The translations under genes and the position numbers were made by a program. A model generated the notes under the pieces. The model searched no databases. It worked only from the letters and a program-made list of their open reading frames with translations, and was not told where the DNA came from. This document shows positions 19,837-28,961 of a stretch of DNA of 64,000 nucleotides, in pieces; positions within the stretch are counted from its first letter, which is position 1, and every line of letters begins with the position of its first letter. The DNA is from Palsa-1150 sp964531095 (GTDB lineage: Bacteria; Myxococcota_A; Polyangia; Polyangiales; Polyangiaceae): contig CAZHED010000029.1 of NCBI GenBank assembly GCA_964531095.1, forward strand, positions 1-64,000, given 5' to 3'.

Positions 19837-20373
19837 TCAGTCCAGGTGGGTCGGATCGGCCAGTCGTCCCTGCGGCGTGACGCCGACCTGCTTCCACCGA
19901 GAGGCTTCGTCGGGCAGCGACGGCGCGGGAGGCGGCGTCGAGTCGCGGACTTCGACGCTCGAGCCGTCCTGCGCGGCGGCGATGCGCACGGACAGCTCTA
20001 CGCCGGGCCTCCCCGGCACCTTCACGTGCTCGAACGTCGCCACCGCCTGACTTTCGCGCAGAGTTCCCCCCTCCAGTCTCGGGCGGAAGTAGCGCGCGAG
20101 CGCGTGGACGGAGACGGGCCCGCTCGCGTAGGCGACGTCGACGAACGTCTCTTTCACCACCGTGGCGCGCGGAAGGGGCAGGCCAAAGACGCGGACGGGG
20201 CCCTCCAAAAGCTCGTCCGGGGCGAGGTGATCCACGGGCGTGGAGAACGCCTCGGACGGGGTCGATGGGACAGCGCTGTCCGACGGCGGCTCCAGCTCGG
20301 TCGCCGGAGCCGGTCGCTTGCACCCGACGGCCAGCGCCAAGAGCACGAGGACGACCGCGGCAGCGGGCGTCAC
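19837..20373 (-). CDS. Lipoprotein at the end of the minor-pilin operon
   Basis: A 178-aa protein with a lipoprotein signal (AAAVVLVLLALAVGC, Cys as acyl site), a Pro/Ser-rich spacer, then a mainly beta domain (PVSVHALARYFRPRLEGGTL, ..VELSVRIAAAQ). GTG 20373 overlaps the pilY1 stop as GTGA, so it is translationally coupled and belongs to the pilus operon. In other bacteria this position holds pilE- or tsaP-like accessory genes, but no homology to those is seen. A role as an outer-membrane pilus accessory lipoprotein is an inference. Confidence 0.75.
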   Translation of the reverse strand: MTPAAAVVLVLLALAVGCKRPAPATELEPPSDSAVPSTPSEAFSTPVDHLAPDELLEGPVRVFGLPLPRATVVKETFVDVAYASGPVSVHALARYFRPRLEGGTLRESQAVATFEHVKVPGRPGVELSVRIAAAQDGSSVEVRDSTPPPAPSLPDEASRWKQVGVTPQGRLADPTHLD

Positions 20374-23300
20374 TCGAGGACCCCGGCCCACGAGTCGATC
20401 ATCGTCGGCGACACCGGCGTCGGGAGTTGGAGCTCGTACGTCCTCGTGGCCGTGCCGTTTTTCCCCGGCGCGCCGACCTGCGTGTAGAGCGAGAATTGGT
20501 TCTGGGGCGACGTGAAGCTCGACGCCGACTGGTGTTGCGCACCGAAGACGTAGGAGTCGGCGCCGGGCGCGCCCAGCCCGGCGCAGGCGGGCGTCGCTTT
20601 GATGGACACCCCGGGAATCACCGCGCCCTGCAAGGTCGTGTCGTTGATGTCCGGCTGAACGAACAGGGGGAGCGGAGTGGGCGGCCCCGACGGCGGCTGA
20701 AGGACGAGCCTCCCGCCCTTGGTGAGATCGTTGGCATCGTCGGGCGTGATGTAGTCGCGCCCCCATAGGCGCGCGTCGCCGCTGGTGCACGACTGCGACG
20801 CGGCATTGGGTGCCCCGTACGTCGCGAAGTAGAGCACGCCGTCGAACACGGTCATCGGCCCGGACACGCGCTCGCCGAGCTTGCCCGTCTCCGTCGCCGG
20901 GTCGAGCCACCAGTTGACGGTCGCGCGCAGCTTGGAGGTGTTCGCGTCGAGCTTCTCGGAGATGGAGTACACGTAGTAGACGCCGGTGGCGTCGAACGTC
21001 TCCTGGGTCCCGGTGGCCGCGTTGATCACGAGATTGCCCGAGGGCTCCAGCGACGTGACCATCGGCACCTGAACCGGCTGGCCGTCGCCCCAGGACGTCG
21101 TCGTGTTCTTGTCGACGTCTTGATTGTAGAGGTCGAGGTAGAGCTCGCCGACCCACTTCGAGGGATCGGGGTTCGACAGATCGAAGCGCCAGATCGTGCC
21201 ATCGGCGTCCGCGGCGAACACTTTGGTCGCGTCGGCTCCGACGTCGCTCGGGTAGGGCACCGGCGTTCCGGTCATGGGCGAGTCGAGAGGCGTGTCGATG
21301 ACGCGCGAGGGACTGGCGTTGAGCAGCGTGTCGCCGGATGGCACGTCGTTCGCGCGGATGAACGTGCGCAGGATCTCCCCCGTGTCGAGGCGCACCACCG
21401 ACAGCGATCGCCCGATGACGACGTCGGCTTTGCTGGGGTTCTGCCCGCCGGGGGGGGTTCCCCAACAGCGGACCTGGATGCGCTCGGCGTAGCGGTTCAC
21501 CGGCGCGGCGTTCGCGGCGTTCGGGTTCCAGCGGTCGCACTTCGCGACGCCGCCCCCGGCGTTCGTCGGCCCCGAGTTCTGCCCCCCTGGCAGGATGGCG
21601 ACGCCGATCTCGCGCGCCCCCTTGCCGTCGCTGGGATCGGCAAACACGCTCGTGATCGCGGGCGTGGCCGAGCGCGCGCCGAACAGAGGCGCGTTGGTCG
21701 CGGGCATCTTCGTCAGCTGCCACATGAAGACGGGCCCCTTGGGCGGCGGGTCGCTGGGGACGCTGCCGCTCGGCATCCCCGTCGTCACGTCGGCGTTCGT
21801 CACGTCGACGGCGTAGTACCCCGCCTGCGACGGCCCGAAGCCGGCGACGAGCATCGTATGCCATGTGGTCGCGTCCCCCTGGTTGGCCAGGGGTCGGTCC
21901 CAGACGACGTCTTTGACGATCGGCGATCCGTCGAGGAGAAACTCGTGGCTCGACGGGTACGACGAGAGGATGCTCGGCATGACGGCCGGCGGCATCATCG
22001 CCCAGAGCTCGTTGTTTTCGAGCTTGGTCTCGTCGGCCCAGAACGCGTGGAGCAGCCCGTCGTTCGTCGCGGCGTAGACGATTTGCTTTCGGGCCGCGTA
22101 CGTCGACCGGAAGCCGATGTACGAGTCGTCGCGCAAGAGCGAAGCCGGCGGCCCGACGACCGCCGGTGTGGCGTGGAACACGTCGCCGAAGGCGTTGCCG
22201 AAGCGCGACACGAACGGAAAATCGCCGGGGTTGCTCGTGAACGACGGCTGCGCGAACGTGTAGTCGAGCAGCATGTCCCGGCATTGGTTCTGGGAGAGGT
22301 TCTTCGTCGCGCCGCCGCCCACGGGGTTGTACGGGCAGGAGTTGGCCGACAGATTGAGCGCCGCCGGCGGGATCGATCCGATGACGGTGCCCGGGTCCCC
22401 GGCGACGGTCGAGGCGCTGTACTTGCCGATGTGGTCGCCGACGGCAGCCGCGACATAGGGGCGGATGGTCGTCGTCGCGTCCATGGTTCCGTTGGCCATC
22501 GTGTCCGGCTTGAACATGACGGCGGTGCGGGTGCCCACGTTCGAGTTGAGGTTCGCCGCGAAGTCGTCGCCTGCCGACGGCTGTACGGTCGGCGCGTTGA
22601 CCGAGTAGCCGTTGCCCGCCCCCCCGTAGGTGCAGACGTAGCGCTGCCGCTGAATGTCTCCCGACCACGGAACGCCGGGCTTCGCGAAGAACGACGCGAG
22701 GAAGAGCGACTCGTTGGTGGTCGGCGCGTTCGGGTCGGCGAGCACGTTGCTCAGCGCCGACGAGAACGCGGGCGTCGTGCGCGTCGTCGCGTTCTTGGCG
22801 ATCACCGAGAGGATCGTTCCGAGCGCCTTTTGCAGGTCGCCGGGGGTGTCGGCGAAGTACGCGGACGTGCTCCCGCCGCTGAGCGCAATCTTCTGAAGCT
22901 CGCAGCACGCCCCGTAGAGGCCTTGCTTGGTCGGGTCGCTGCAGACGGCGGCGAGCTGTCCGTTGGCGACGAGGTTCGAGCAGTAGATCGTCTGACCCTG
23001 GTCCTGGAACGACGACACGGCGAATCCGATGACGAACGTGGTGACCGGCGACTGACCGTTGGTGGGCTGGAAGAGAGACTGCGCCGTCGTCTCGGGGAGA
23101 GCGAAGGGGCACACGCCGTTCGGAACCCCGAGCGCGGCGCACGCGGGCTGCATGTCGAGGTTCGGCGCGCCGTCCGTGAGAAGGATGATGTACTCCTTGC
23201 GACAGCCACCCTGAACGAAGGGGTCGGTCACTTGCGGGCCACTGGGGTCTGTCCGGAGGTAGTACTGCGCCCCGGCGAACATCCCCGCGAGCGGCGTCGC

Positions 23301-24266
23301 TCCGTACGGGCGAGAGGCGAGCAAGACCTGCTGGATGCTGGCGTTCTGCGTCTCTTGCGTGGCGAGATCCGTCGTCGCCGGGAACGGGACCATGCGACCT
23401 TCCCACGGCGGCGCCGCGGGATTGCGCGCGCCCACGGCGAGCATCGTCTGCGTCGCACAGTTCGCCGGGTTGCCGAGATAGGTGCTCGACGCGCCCGTGT
23501 TCCATCCCGGGAAGTAGCTCCACATCCCGTCGAACGCGGGGCTCGCGACCGTGCTCTGGGCCGTGATGCCCGTCGCGGGGCTCGGGTCCTGGTCGAACGT
23601 CATCAGACCGAAGCGCAAGATGTCGAGCTCGGTGTCGATCGCGCCGTCCTGGTACTGCCCGAACTTGCACGCGGTGGTGTTGCTCGTCCCGTAGGTGTGT
23701 TGCACGATCGCGTTCGACGGGAAATCGGTCGCGAGGCCCCCTGCCCCGACGCCTTGCGGTCCGACGCCGTTGGGGGTCGAGGCGCCCGGCAATGCGCCCG
23801 GCGCGACCGCGCACGCGAGCTTGGTGAGCGGGTTGGTCACCGTGTCTTCAGCGATTGGGCGATGGTAGGGGATGTAGTAATTGATGTCGTACGGCGAGAC
23901 GCCGGCAATCTGGTATTCGCTCGCGAAGACGCTCCCGGGCGTGCGGGGCATCGCCGCGCAGTTGTACCCGTTCTGGAACGACCCGGTCAGCGACTGCACC
24001 ATGACACCCCAGCGGTTGGGCGGCGGCTGCGCGTTCCAGTTGCACGCGCCGCTCACGGCGTCGCAGTTGCAGCTGTTCTGCGCGGCGCCCTCCGGAAGCG
24101 TGCCGTCGATCATGCGCTCCATCGACCCAGAGTTGTCGATGAGCAAGAGCACGTTCGGAAGCGGCGGGTTGATGTCGATCTGCTGGGCGTGCGCGCTGCC
24201 GCCCGCAAGGACGAGCGCGGCGGCCGCCGAGGCAGCAACGAACCTTCGCGCGATGGTCATCCTCAT
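20370..24266 (-). CDS. pilY1: PilY1-type pilus tip adhesin / biogenesis protein
   Basis: A roughly 1,298-aa secreted protein. A signal peptide (TIARRFVAASAAAALVLAGG, cleaved after SAHA) is followed by a von Willebrand A domain with MIDAS LLIDNSGSM near residue 43 and a EYIILLTDGAPN strand. The C-terminal half is the PilY1 beta-propeller, with IVYAATNDGLLHAFWADE and FAADADGTIWRFDL segments. PilY1 sits at the type IV pilus tip, promotes assembly with the minor pilins and acts in adhesion and surface sensing. ATG 24266 is preferred for its GAGAGG site; ATG 24290 overlaps the pilX stop as ATGA and is the alternative. Confidence 0.95.
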   Translation of the reverse strand: MRMTIARRFVAASAAAALVLAGGSAHAQQIDINPPLPNVLLLIDNSGSMERMIDGTLPEGAAQNSCNCDAVSGACNWNAQPPPNRWGVMVQSLTGSFQNGYNCAAMPRTPGSVFASEYQIAGVSPYDINYYIPYHRPIAEDTVTNPLTKLACAVAPGALPGASTPNGVGPQGVGAGGLATDFPSNAIVQHTYGTSNTTACKFGQYQDGAIDTELDILRFGLMTFDQDPSPATGITAQSTVASPAFDGMWSYFPGWNTGASSTYLGNPANCATQTMLAVGARNPAAPPWEGRMVPFPATTDLATQETQNASIQQVLLASRPYGATPLAGMFAGAQYYLRTDPSGPQVTDPFVQGGCRKEYIILLTDGAPNLDMQPACAALGVPNGVCPFALPETTAQSLFQPTNGQSPVTTFVIGFAVSSFQDQGQTIYCSNLVANGQLAAVCSDPTKQGLYGACCELQKIALSGGSTSAYFADTPGDLQKALGTILSVIAKNATTRTTPAFSSALSNVLADPNAPTTNESLFLASFFAKPGVPWSGDIQRQRYVCTYGGAGNGYSVNAPTVQPSAGDDFAANLNSNVGTRTAVMFKPDTMANGTMDATTTIRPYVAAAVGDHIGKYSASTVAGDPGTVIGSIPPAALNLSANSCPYNPVGGGATKNLSQNQCRDMLLDYTFAQPSFTSNPGDFPFVSRFGNAFGDVFHATPAVVGPPASLLRDDSYIGFRSTYAARKQIVYAATNDGLLHAFWADETKLENNELWAMMPPAVMPSILSSYPSSHEFLLDGSPIVKDVVWDRPLANQGDATTWHTMLVAGFGPSQAGYYAVDVTNADVTTGMPSGSVPSDPPPKGPVFMWQLTKMPATNAPLFGARSATPAITSVFADPSDGKGAREIGVAILPGGQNSGPTNAGGGVAKCDRWNPNAANAAPVNRYAERIQVRCWGTPPGGQNPSKADVVIGRSLSVVRLDTGEILRTFIRANDVPSGDTLLNASPSRVIDTPLDSPMTGTPVPYPSDVGADATKVFAADADGTIWRFDLSNPDPSKWVGELYLDLYNQDVDKNTTTSWGDGQPVQVPMVTSLEPSGNLVINAATGTQETFDATGVYYVYSISEKLDANTSKLRATVNWWLDPATETGKLGERVSGPMTVFDGVLYFATYGAPNAASQSCTSGDARLWGRDYITPDDANDLTKGGRLVLQPPSGPPTPLPLFVQPDINDTTLQGAVIPGVSIKATPACAGLGAPGADSYVFGAQHQSASSFTSPQNQFSLYTQVGAPGKNGTATRTYELQLPTPVSPTMIDSWAGVLE

Positions 24267-24286
24267 TTCGCTTGCCTCTCTCGTCC

Positions 24287-24991
24287 TCATTTGGGGCACT
24301 GGATCGGGCCGGCCACGAGCCGCGCGCGCTGCACTTCGATCCCCTCACCCGCGGCCTGCGCCGTGTTGTTGGCGAAGACCGGCTGCGTGATCCCGCCGGC
24401 GGTGACGGTCATTTCGATGAAGCAGAAATTGAGGTCGAGCGCGTAGCGCGCCGGTGTGTTGGCCTTGAACGGGTCGGTCAGCTCGACGAAGAAGTCGCCG
24501 GCCATCGGTACCGGGCCGAGGCTGCCGGGGTCCACGTTCGACATGAGCGGGGTGGTCGACGCGTACGGCACCGTGATGGCCGTCGGCGCCCACGGAGCCC
24601 CGAGCTCCGCCGACCCGAGGCGCCGGCACGCGAGCGTCGTCACGTCTTCGGTCGCGGGCACGTTTTGCAATGCCAGGCACGGGACGTTGGTCGATCCGGG
24701 CTTCAGGCCGTCCCGACTCGCGGGGTCGAGCATCACCCCGAGCTGCCACTTGACCGTAGCGCTGGTGAGCTCGTGCGCGGCCCCGACGACTCCGTACTCC
24801 GCCATGTAGTGGGTTTGCGTGTTCTGCCGCTCGTTGCCGCTGGTCCGCACTTCCATCGCGGCGGCGGCGAGCGCGAAGATCCCGACCGACCCGAGCACGG
24901 CGAGGGTCATCGCGACGATGAACATCGCCGCTCCGCCCTGCGCGGGGCGACGTCGAGCGCGTCGTTTGGCAAGAGCGATCGCGGTGGTCAT
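24287..24991 (-). CDS. pilX: PilX-like minor pilin
   Basis: A 234-aa protein with a basic leader (KRRARRRPAQGG) and one hydrophobic helix (AAMFIVAMTLAVLGSVGIFA), then ..MEVRTSGNERQ typical of PilX N-termini. The Glu+5 of classic pilins is absent, as in PilX and GspK, which cap the pilus tip complex. The rest is a globular domain with a few Cys. ATG 24991 lies 2 bp after the pilW stop, and the gene is followed by pilY1. Together with PilV and PilW it should prime pilus assembly. Confidence 0.88.
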   Translation of the reverse strand: MTTAIALAKRRARRRPAQGGAAMFIVAMTLAVLGSVGIFALAAAAMEVRTSGNERQNTQTHYMAEYGVVGAAHELTSATVKWQLGVMLDPASRDGLKPGSTNVPCLALQNVPATEDVTTLACRRLGSAELGAPWAPTAITVPYASTTPLMSNVDPGSLGPVPMAGDFFVELTDPFKANTPARYALDLNFCFIEMTVTAGGITQPVFANNTAQAAGEGIEVQRARLVAGPIQCPK

Positions 24992-24993
24992 GG

Positions 24994-26349
24994 TCAGAAG
25001 AAAGCCCCCGCTTGGTTGGGAAGGGAGACTTCGGTCGTGAGCGTGCGCGTGCGCGCCCAGCGAAGCGTGCTGTCTTGGGTGGCGCACGCCCCGGGGGTCA
25101 TGCAGTAACGGTAGAGGAAGGCCTCCGCGCCGTAGTTGACGACCGGCACGTTCACCGTTCGGTCGGGCAGCGCCGTCCGCGTCGCGATCCGCGCCCGTAC
25201 GATGCGGATGCGCTGCGGCTTGTTCGTGCCCCCCTGCACTTTGAAGACGTCGTCGGCCCAGGCCTGGTTGGTCGCGTCGTCGAACGCGAGCGTGACCATC
25301 TTCGGTTGGCTGGCCTGCAGCGCGTTGTCCACGGAGAAGGCGAACTTGAAGTCGACGGCGTACTCGGCGATCACCTCGGACGTCTCGGGCACCACGTTGC
25401 CGGCCGCGTCGACGTACGATCGCACGAGGTCGTACTTGTTCGGATCGGCAGCCGCGGCGAGCGACTGCATGCCTAGCGCCTTCTGGTACTGCGGAGTCGC
25501 GGCCGCCTCGGCCGCTGTGTTCGTGATCTCCCAGTGAACGATTTGCACTGGGTTGATCCACGCGCGCCCCGCCGGGATGGGGGTGACGCCGCCGAGGTTT
25601 CCGGTCGCCTGGGGGGTCAGGATCGAGGCGGTGGCGAGCGCGACGTCGACGTACGCGGTCGGGGGAATCGCCATGTTGTTGATTCCGGTCGGTGTCTCCC
25701 CCGGACAGGTGGCGAGGTACTGCGAGCGACCCGTGTCGTCGAGGAGGCGGACGATGAACTGGTGGCCGGGATAGGGCTGAAAGATGTTGTTGAGCTCCGC
25801 GGCCTGCGCATTGGGCCCCGCGGCATTCAGGCGGTACATCGCCGGCGACCTGTCCGAGAGTGTGATCCGCGCGCAGGCTCCGACGTTCGTGTTGATCGTT
25901 TGCACGTCGAACTGTTCGGCGGAGCTCATGTTCCCGCCGATCTCGATGATGTCCGGGGTGAGCGCGGGCGTCTGAGCAGCCGACAGCGGCGCGTTCAGCG
26001 CCGACCCGCCGCTGATGAGGTGGATCCCCGCGAGGTGAACGATGGCGCCGCCGGTCGCCGGGATGACGCGAGAGACCGTGGTCAGATCGTTGATCCCCTT
26101 TGCGACGCGCGGGTCGGAGATGATGTTCGGCGTGCTCATGTACGAGGCGCGCTGCAGGTCCGCGCGCAGTCGATCGACCGCGGCGCGCAGCGTGGCCTCC
26201 GCCGCGGAGCTCCGCATCTCCTCGTGGAACGTCGCCGTCGCCTCGCGCGAGAGCCCCACGATCGCGATCGCGACGATGAGGCCCGCGACGAGGGCGACCG
26301 TGAGCTCGACGAGCGTGAACCCGGCTGACCGGCGACGCGCGCGGGTCAT
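24994..26349 (-). CDS. pilW: PilW-like minor pilin
   Basis: A 451-aa type IV pilin-like protein. The prepilin site RRRSAG/FTLVE is present with Phe+1 and Glu+5, followed by the hydrophobic helix LTVALVAGLIVAIAIVGL. A large C-terminal globular domain contains several Cys. PilW is typically larger than the major pilin and is part of the tip-initiating complex. The ATG at 26349 overlaps the pilV stop (ATGA), showing tight coupling. Confidence 0.9.
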   Translation of the reverse strand: MTRARRRSAGFTLVELTVALVAGLIVAIAIVGLSREATATFHEEMRSSAAEATLRAAVDRLRADLQRASYMSTPNIISDPRVAKGINDLTTVSRVIPATGGAIVHLAGIHLISGGSALNAPLSAAQTPALTPDIIEIGGNMSSAEQFDVQTINTNVGACARITLSDRSPAMYRLNAAGPNAQAAELNNIFQPYPGHQFIVRLLDDTGRSQYLATCPGETPTGINNMAIPPTAYVDVALATASILTPQATGNLGGVTPIPAGRAWINPVQIVHWEITNTAAEAAATPQYQKALGMQSLAAAADPNKYDLVRSYVDAAGNVVPETSEVIAEYAVDFKFAFSVDNALQASQPKMVTLAFDDATNQAWADDVFKVQGGTNKPQRIRIVRARIATRTALPDRTVNVPVVNYGAEAFLYRYCMTPGACATQDSTLRWARTRTLTTEVSLPNQAGAFF

Positions 26350-26948
26350 TGCGGGTTCCCTCGCACGGCGGTCGTGACGTAGATCGAGTGGTAGGTGAGC
26401 GGGCTGGGGCGGTTGCCGAGCGACGCAGTGCACCAGCCGTTGGGGGCTGCGCCCGTGATGCCGCGCGGCCACAGGACCCGTACGTCGGCGCGAAGGAGCT
26501 CGTTGGCGGTGAGCCACGTCACGCGAATGTTCACGCAGAACACCGCCTTTCCCAGGTCGGCCGTCGCCAGATCGCGGCCGAGGATGTCGAACGCCGGGCT
26601 GAAGGGGGGGTTATTGCCGATGTACTGATTGGGAAAGACCCAGTTGCCGCCGCCGCCGGCGATCGCGTTCGCGAGGATCGCCGCGGTCGCGATGTTCGAA
26701 ACAGTCCCGGTGGTCGGACCAGGGGCGGTCCACTGCATCGCGTCGCGCTGAATGCGCTCGACCCAGGTGCGGGCGATCGAGTTGGCCACGTCGGCCTTGC
26801 GGGCGTCGAGGTTGCCCTGCACGCTCGCCTTCTGCATGCTCATGACCCCCGCAGCGCCGATGGCCATGACGGTCATCGCCATGAGCACTTCGACGGCCGT
26901 GTAGCCGCGCGCCGCGCCGGTGAACGCCGATCGCTCTATGGCTACCAT
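26346..26948 (-). CDS. pilV: PilV-like minor pilin
   Basis: A 200-aa pilin-like protein with prepilin peptidase site GAARG/YTAVE (Tyr+1, Glu+5) and helix VLMAMTVMAIGAAGVMSMQ, typical of PilV/GspI. The start at 26948 overlaps the previous gene's stop by 7 bp. It is the second gene of the minor-pilin operon and should form the tip complex with the PilW- and PilX-like proteins. Confidence 0.88.
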   Translation of the reverse strand: MVAIERSAFTGAARGYTAVEVLMAMTVMAIGAAGVMSMQKASVQGNLDARKADVANSIARTWVERIQRDAMQWTAPGPTTGTVSNIATAAILANAIAGGGGNWVFPNQYIGNNPPFSPAFDILGRDLATADLGKAVFCVNIRVTWLTANELLRADVRVLWPRGITGAAPNGWCTASLGNRPSPLTYHSIYVTTAVRGNPQ

Positions 26949-27628
26949 GTGTGCGAGAAGAGCCGCGCCATGCCGTTCGGAGGCACGAGCACGCTGCGGA
27001 ACGTGGCGCCGTTCGCGCGCTGCACTTGGACTTCGAGCGGACTCGTCGTCGGCAGCTGGCCGTCGAACATCGTCTTGGTCGCCGTGCCCTGGGCGATGTA
27101 CGACCTGCCGATTGGCGTCCAGCAGATCGATGCGAGTCCGTTCGTCACGGGGACCCGATCGCTGGCCGCCGGGCTGGGATAGACGAATATCTGCGTCCGT
27201 ATGTCGGCGCTGATCTCGAGGGCGCCGTTCAGGTTCAGCCCGTCGAGGCCCAGCACGTTGTTCGTCAATCCGGCGATGTTGAGCAGCGTCCAATCCGTCG
27301 GCGACTTGCAGCTCGAGACCGGCGTGCGAGCAAGGCCGCCCTGAGCGTTGGGCGAAACGGCTTCGTACACGCCGAAGGTGCCGCGGTCGGCCGCCCCGTT
27401 GGCGCTCATGCTGATGAGGACAGCCCCGCCGCGCGCGACCGCCCGGGTGCGCGCCGAGCGAAAGAGCCGCATGACCGCTCCGGCGTCGTCGTAGGCGAGG
27501 CGGTCGGAGCGCGCGACGGACATCGTGGGGACCGCGAGGGCGGCGATGATGCCGATGATGATGACGACGACGAGGAGCTCGATGAGCGAGAAGCCCCGCT
27601 GCCCCTCCCTCCGGAAGGTTGCACGCAC
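26942..27628 (-). CDS. GspH/FimT-like pseudopilin, first gene of the pilus operon
   Basis: A roughly 228-aa protein with a textbook class III signal (REGQRG/FSLIE, then LLVVVIIIGIIAALAVP) and a GspH/FimU-like globular domain (RSARTRAVARGGAVLISM). In other bacteria FimU starts the fimU-pilV-pilW-pilX-pilY1 operon and links the tip complex to the major pilin; the order here is the same. GTG 27628 is chosen for an AGGG site 9 nt upstream, and GTG 27637 is possible. A sigma-54-type promoter lies just upstream. Confidence 0.9.
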   Translation of the reverse strand: MRATFRREGQRGFSLIELLVVVIIIGIIAALAVPTMSVARSDRLAYDDAGAVMRLFRSARTRAVARGGAVLISMSANGAADRGTFGVYEAVSPNAQGGLARTPVSSCKSPTDWTLLNIAGLTNNVLGLDGLNLNGALEISADIRTQIFVYPSPAASDRVPVTNGLASICWTPIGRSYIAQGTATKTMFDGQLPTTSPLEVQVQRANGATFRSVLVPPNGMARLFSHTW

Positions 27629-27664
27629 CGCCGCCACCCTACACGCGACCACGGCACCGGAGGG

Positions 27665-27679
27665 AGCAAGCGTCGTGCC
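27665..27679 (-). promoter_or_regulatory. Sigma-54 (-24/-12) promoter of the minor-pilin operon
   Basis: On the minus strand GGCACG, four bases (ACGC), then TTGCT match the sigma-54 consensus TGGCACG-N4-TTGCW except that the first T is G. The GG-to-GC spacing is exact. The predicted transcript start is near 27654, leaving a short leader before the GTG at 27628. Pilus genes in myxobacteria and pseudomonads are known sigma-54 targets. Confidence 0.7.
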
Positions 27680-27697
27680 CCCGCGTTTTTTCGGCGT

Positions 27698-27717
27698 TGC
27701 ACGCCAGTGCACGCCAG
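27698..27717. promoter_or_regulatory. Tandem 10-bp direct repeat upstream of the pilus promoter
   Basis: Two perfect copies of TGCACGCCAG lie back to back, about 45-63 bp upstream of the predicted pilus transcript start and in the region shared with the divergent lipoprotein gene. The arrangement suggests two binding sites on one helix face for an activator or repressor. Confidence 0.45.
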
Positions 27718-27825
27718 CGGGTTGCCGTCTCGTGCAGCAACGATTTCCACGCCTTGCAAAACCTGCGGACCGCGCCGGCGGCAGCCGCCGGCCCGCCGTC
27801 CGTGCTACACGGCGCCAGCGAGACC

Positions 27826-28956
27826 ATGCGACCCAGCCGATTGCTCCCGCTTGCACTCGTCGTGTTCGTCGTCTGCGACAACGCCTGCGACAAGAAGAGT
27901 GACTCCAAGGACGACCGCGGGCCGCCTCCAGGCATGGCGCCGCCGCCGGCCCCCTCGGCGCACGCCGACGTGTGCGCGGGAGGCGGCGGGCAAGACACGG
28001 ACGCCATCAGCGCGCCCTTCGTGCCGCGGGTGGTGGGAGCGTTCTGCCTCGATCCCCAGGGCGAGCCGAAGACGTACGGCGACAAGGGGAAGCTCTCGAT
28101 GGACGATGTGTGCACGACCGCGTTCGACGGCGAGTGCGAGGTCTACAAGCGCTTCGGTCTGGATCGGGTCGTCGTGCTCCGGTACGTCGACGGCAGCGGG
28201 GCGCCGAACAGCGTCGAAGTGAACTTGTCGCGCTTCGCCACGGAAAACGGCGCGTACGGGATGTTCACGAAGCGGGTCGTGGCGGACAGCGATCCCGCGC
28301 GCGCGACGGTGAAGCCTCTCGCGGCCGGCGCCGCGGGCGCAACGAGCAGCAGCAACGCCTACGTATGGCGCGGCCAATACATCGTCGAGCTCACCTTCGT
28401 GACCGAAGACACGAAGATGACGCCATCGGACATGGCGCACGCGAACGACGTCTCCACCGGGGCGATCGCCAAGCAAATCGGCGAAAGCCTTCCGGGCGGC
28501 AAGGAGCTCCTCCCGTCGGCGGCCGCGTTGCCCGCGGCGTCGAGGATTCCACTGGGCATCGCGTATTACCCGAAAGACGCGCTCGGATTCAGCGCCATCG
28601 GTCCTGCGGCGGTGGGGTATTACAGAGACGGCCAGAAGCGATGGCGCGACGTCGCGATGGTGCGCTCCAGCTCGGACGGGGCGAAAGAGGCGATCCGCGC
28701 GTTTCGACTCAAGGCCGGCACCTTGCCGGTCAAGGGGCTCGGCGACGAGGCTGTGCAAGCGATCGTGCAGGAGGCTCCCGACCGCGCCAAGGCAGAGTAC
28801 GTCATCGCTCGCAAGGGCCCGCTCGTGGCGGCCGTCGGCGACGAGGAGCTCGTGCTCGATCCGGCGACCCCGAGCGACAAGCAGGCGCCGCTCAAGCTGA
28901 CGAGAGAAGAGAAAGTGCAGAAGCTCGCGGAGTGGCTCGCGTCGACGGCGAAGTAA
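27826..28956 (+). CDS. DUF6599-type secreted or lipoprotein
   Basis: A 376-aa exported protein with a hydrophobic leader ending in a Cys-containing region (VVFVVCDNACDKK, not a perfect lipobox), a Pro-rich spacer, and a domain resembling DUF6599. The recognised parts are the string around VYKRFGLDRVVVLRYVDG and the FATENGAYGMFTKR segment. That family is uncharacterised. ATG 27826 follows a 197-bp region shared with the divergent pilus operon, so the two may be co-regulated. Confidence 0.7.
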   Translation: MRPSRLLPLALVVFVVCDNACDKKSDSKDDRGPPPGMAPPPAPSAHADVCAGGGGQDTDAISAPFVPRVVGAFCLDPQGEPKTYGDKGKLSMDDVCTTAFDGECEVYKRFGLDRVVVLRYVDGSGAPNSVEVNLSRFATENGAYGMFTKRVVADSDPARATVKPLAAGAAGATSSSNAYVWRGQYIVELTFVTEDTKMTPSDMAHANDVSTGAIAKQIGESLPGGKELLPSAAALPAASRIPLGIAYYPKDALGFSAIGPAAVGYYRDGQKRWRDVAMVRSSSDGAKEAIRAFRLKAGTLPVKGLGDEAVQAIVQEAPDRAKAEYVIARKGPLVAAVGDEELVLDPATPSDKQAPLKLTREEKVQKLAEWLASTAK

Positions 28957-28961
28957 GAGCC

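Noticed and set aside
21120..24446. Plus-strand frame of over 1,000 codons opposite pilY1
   Set aside because: Arg/Val/Gly-rich antisense of a well-defined adhesin with signal peptide and MIDAS.
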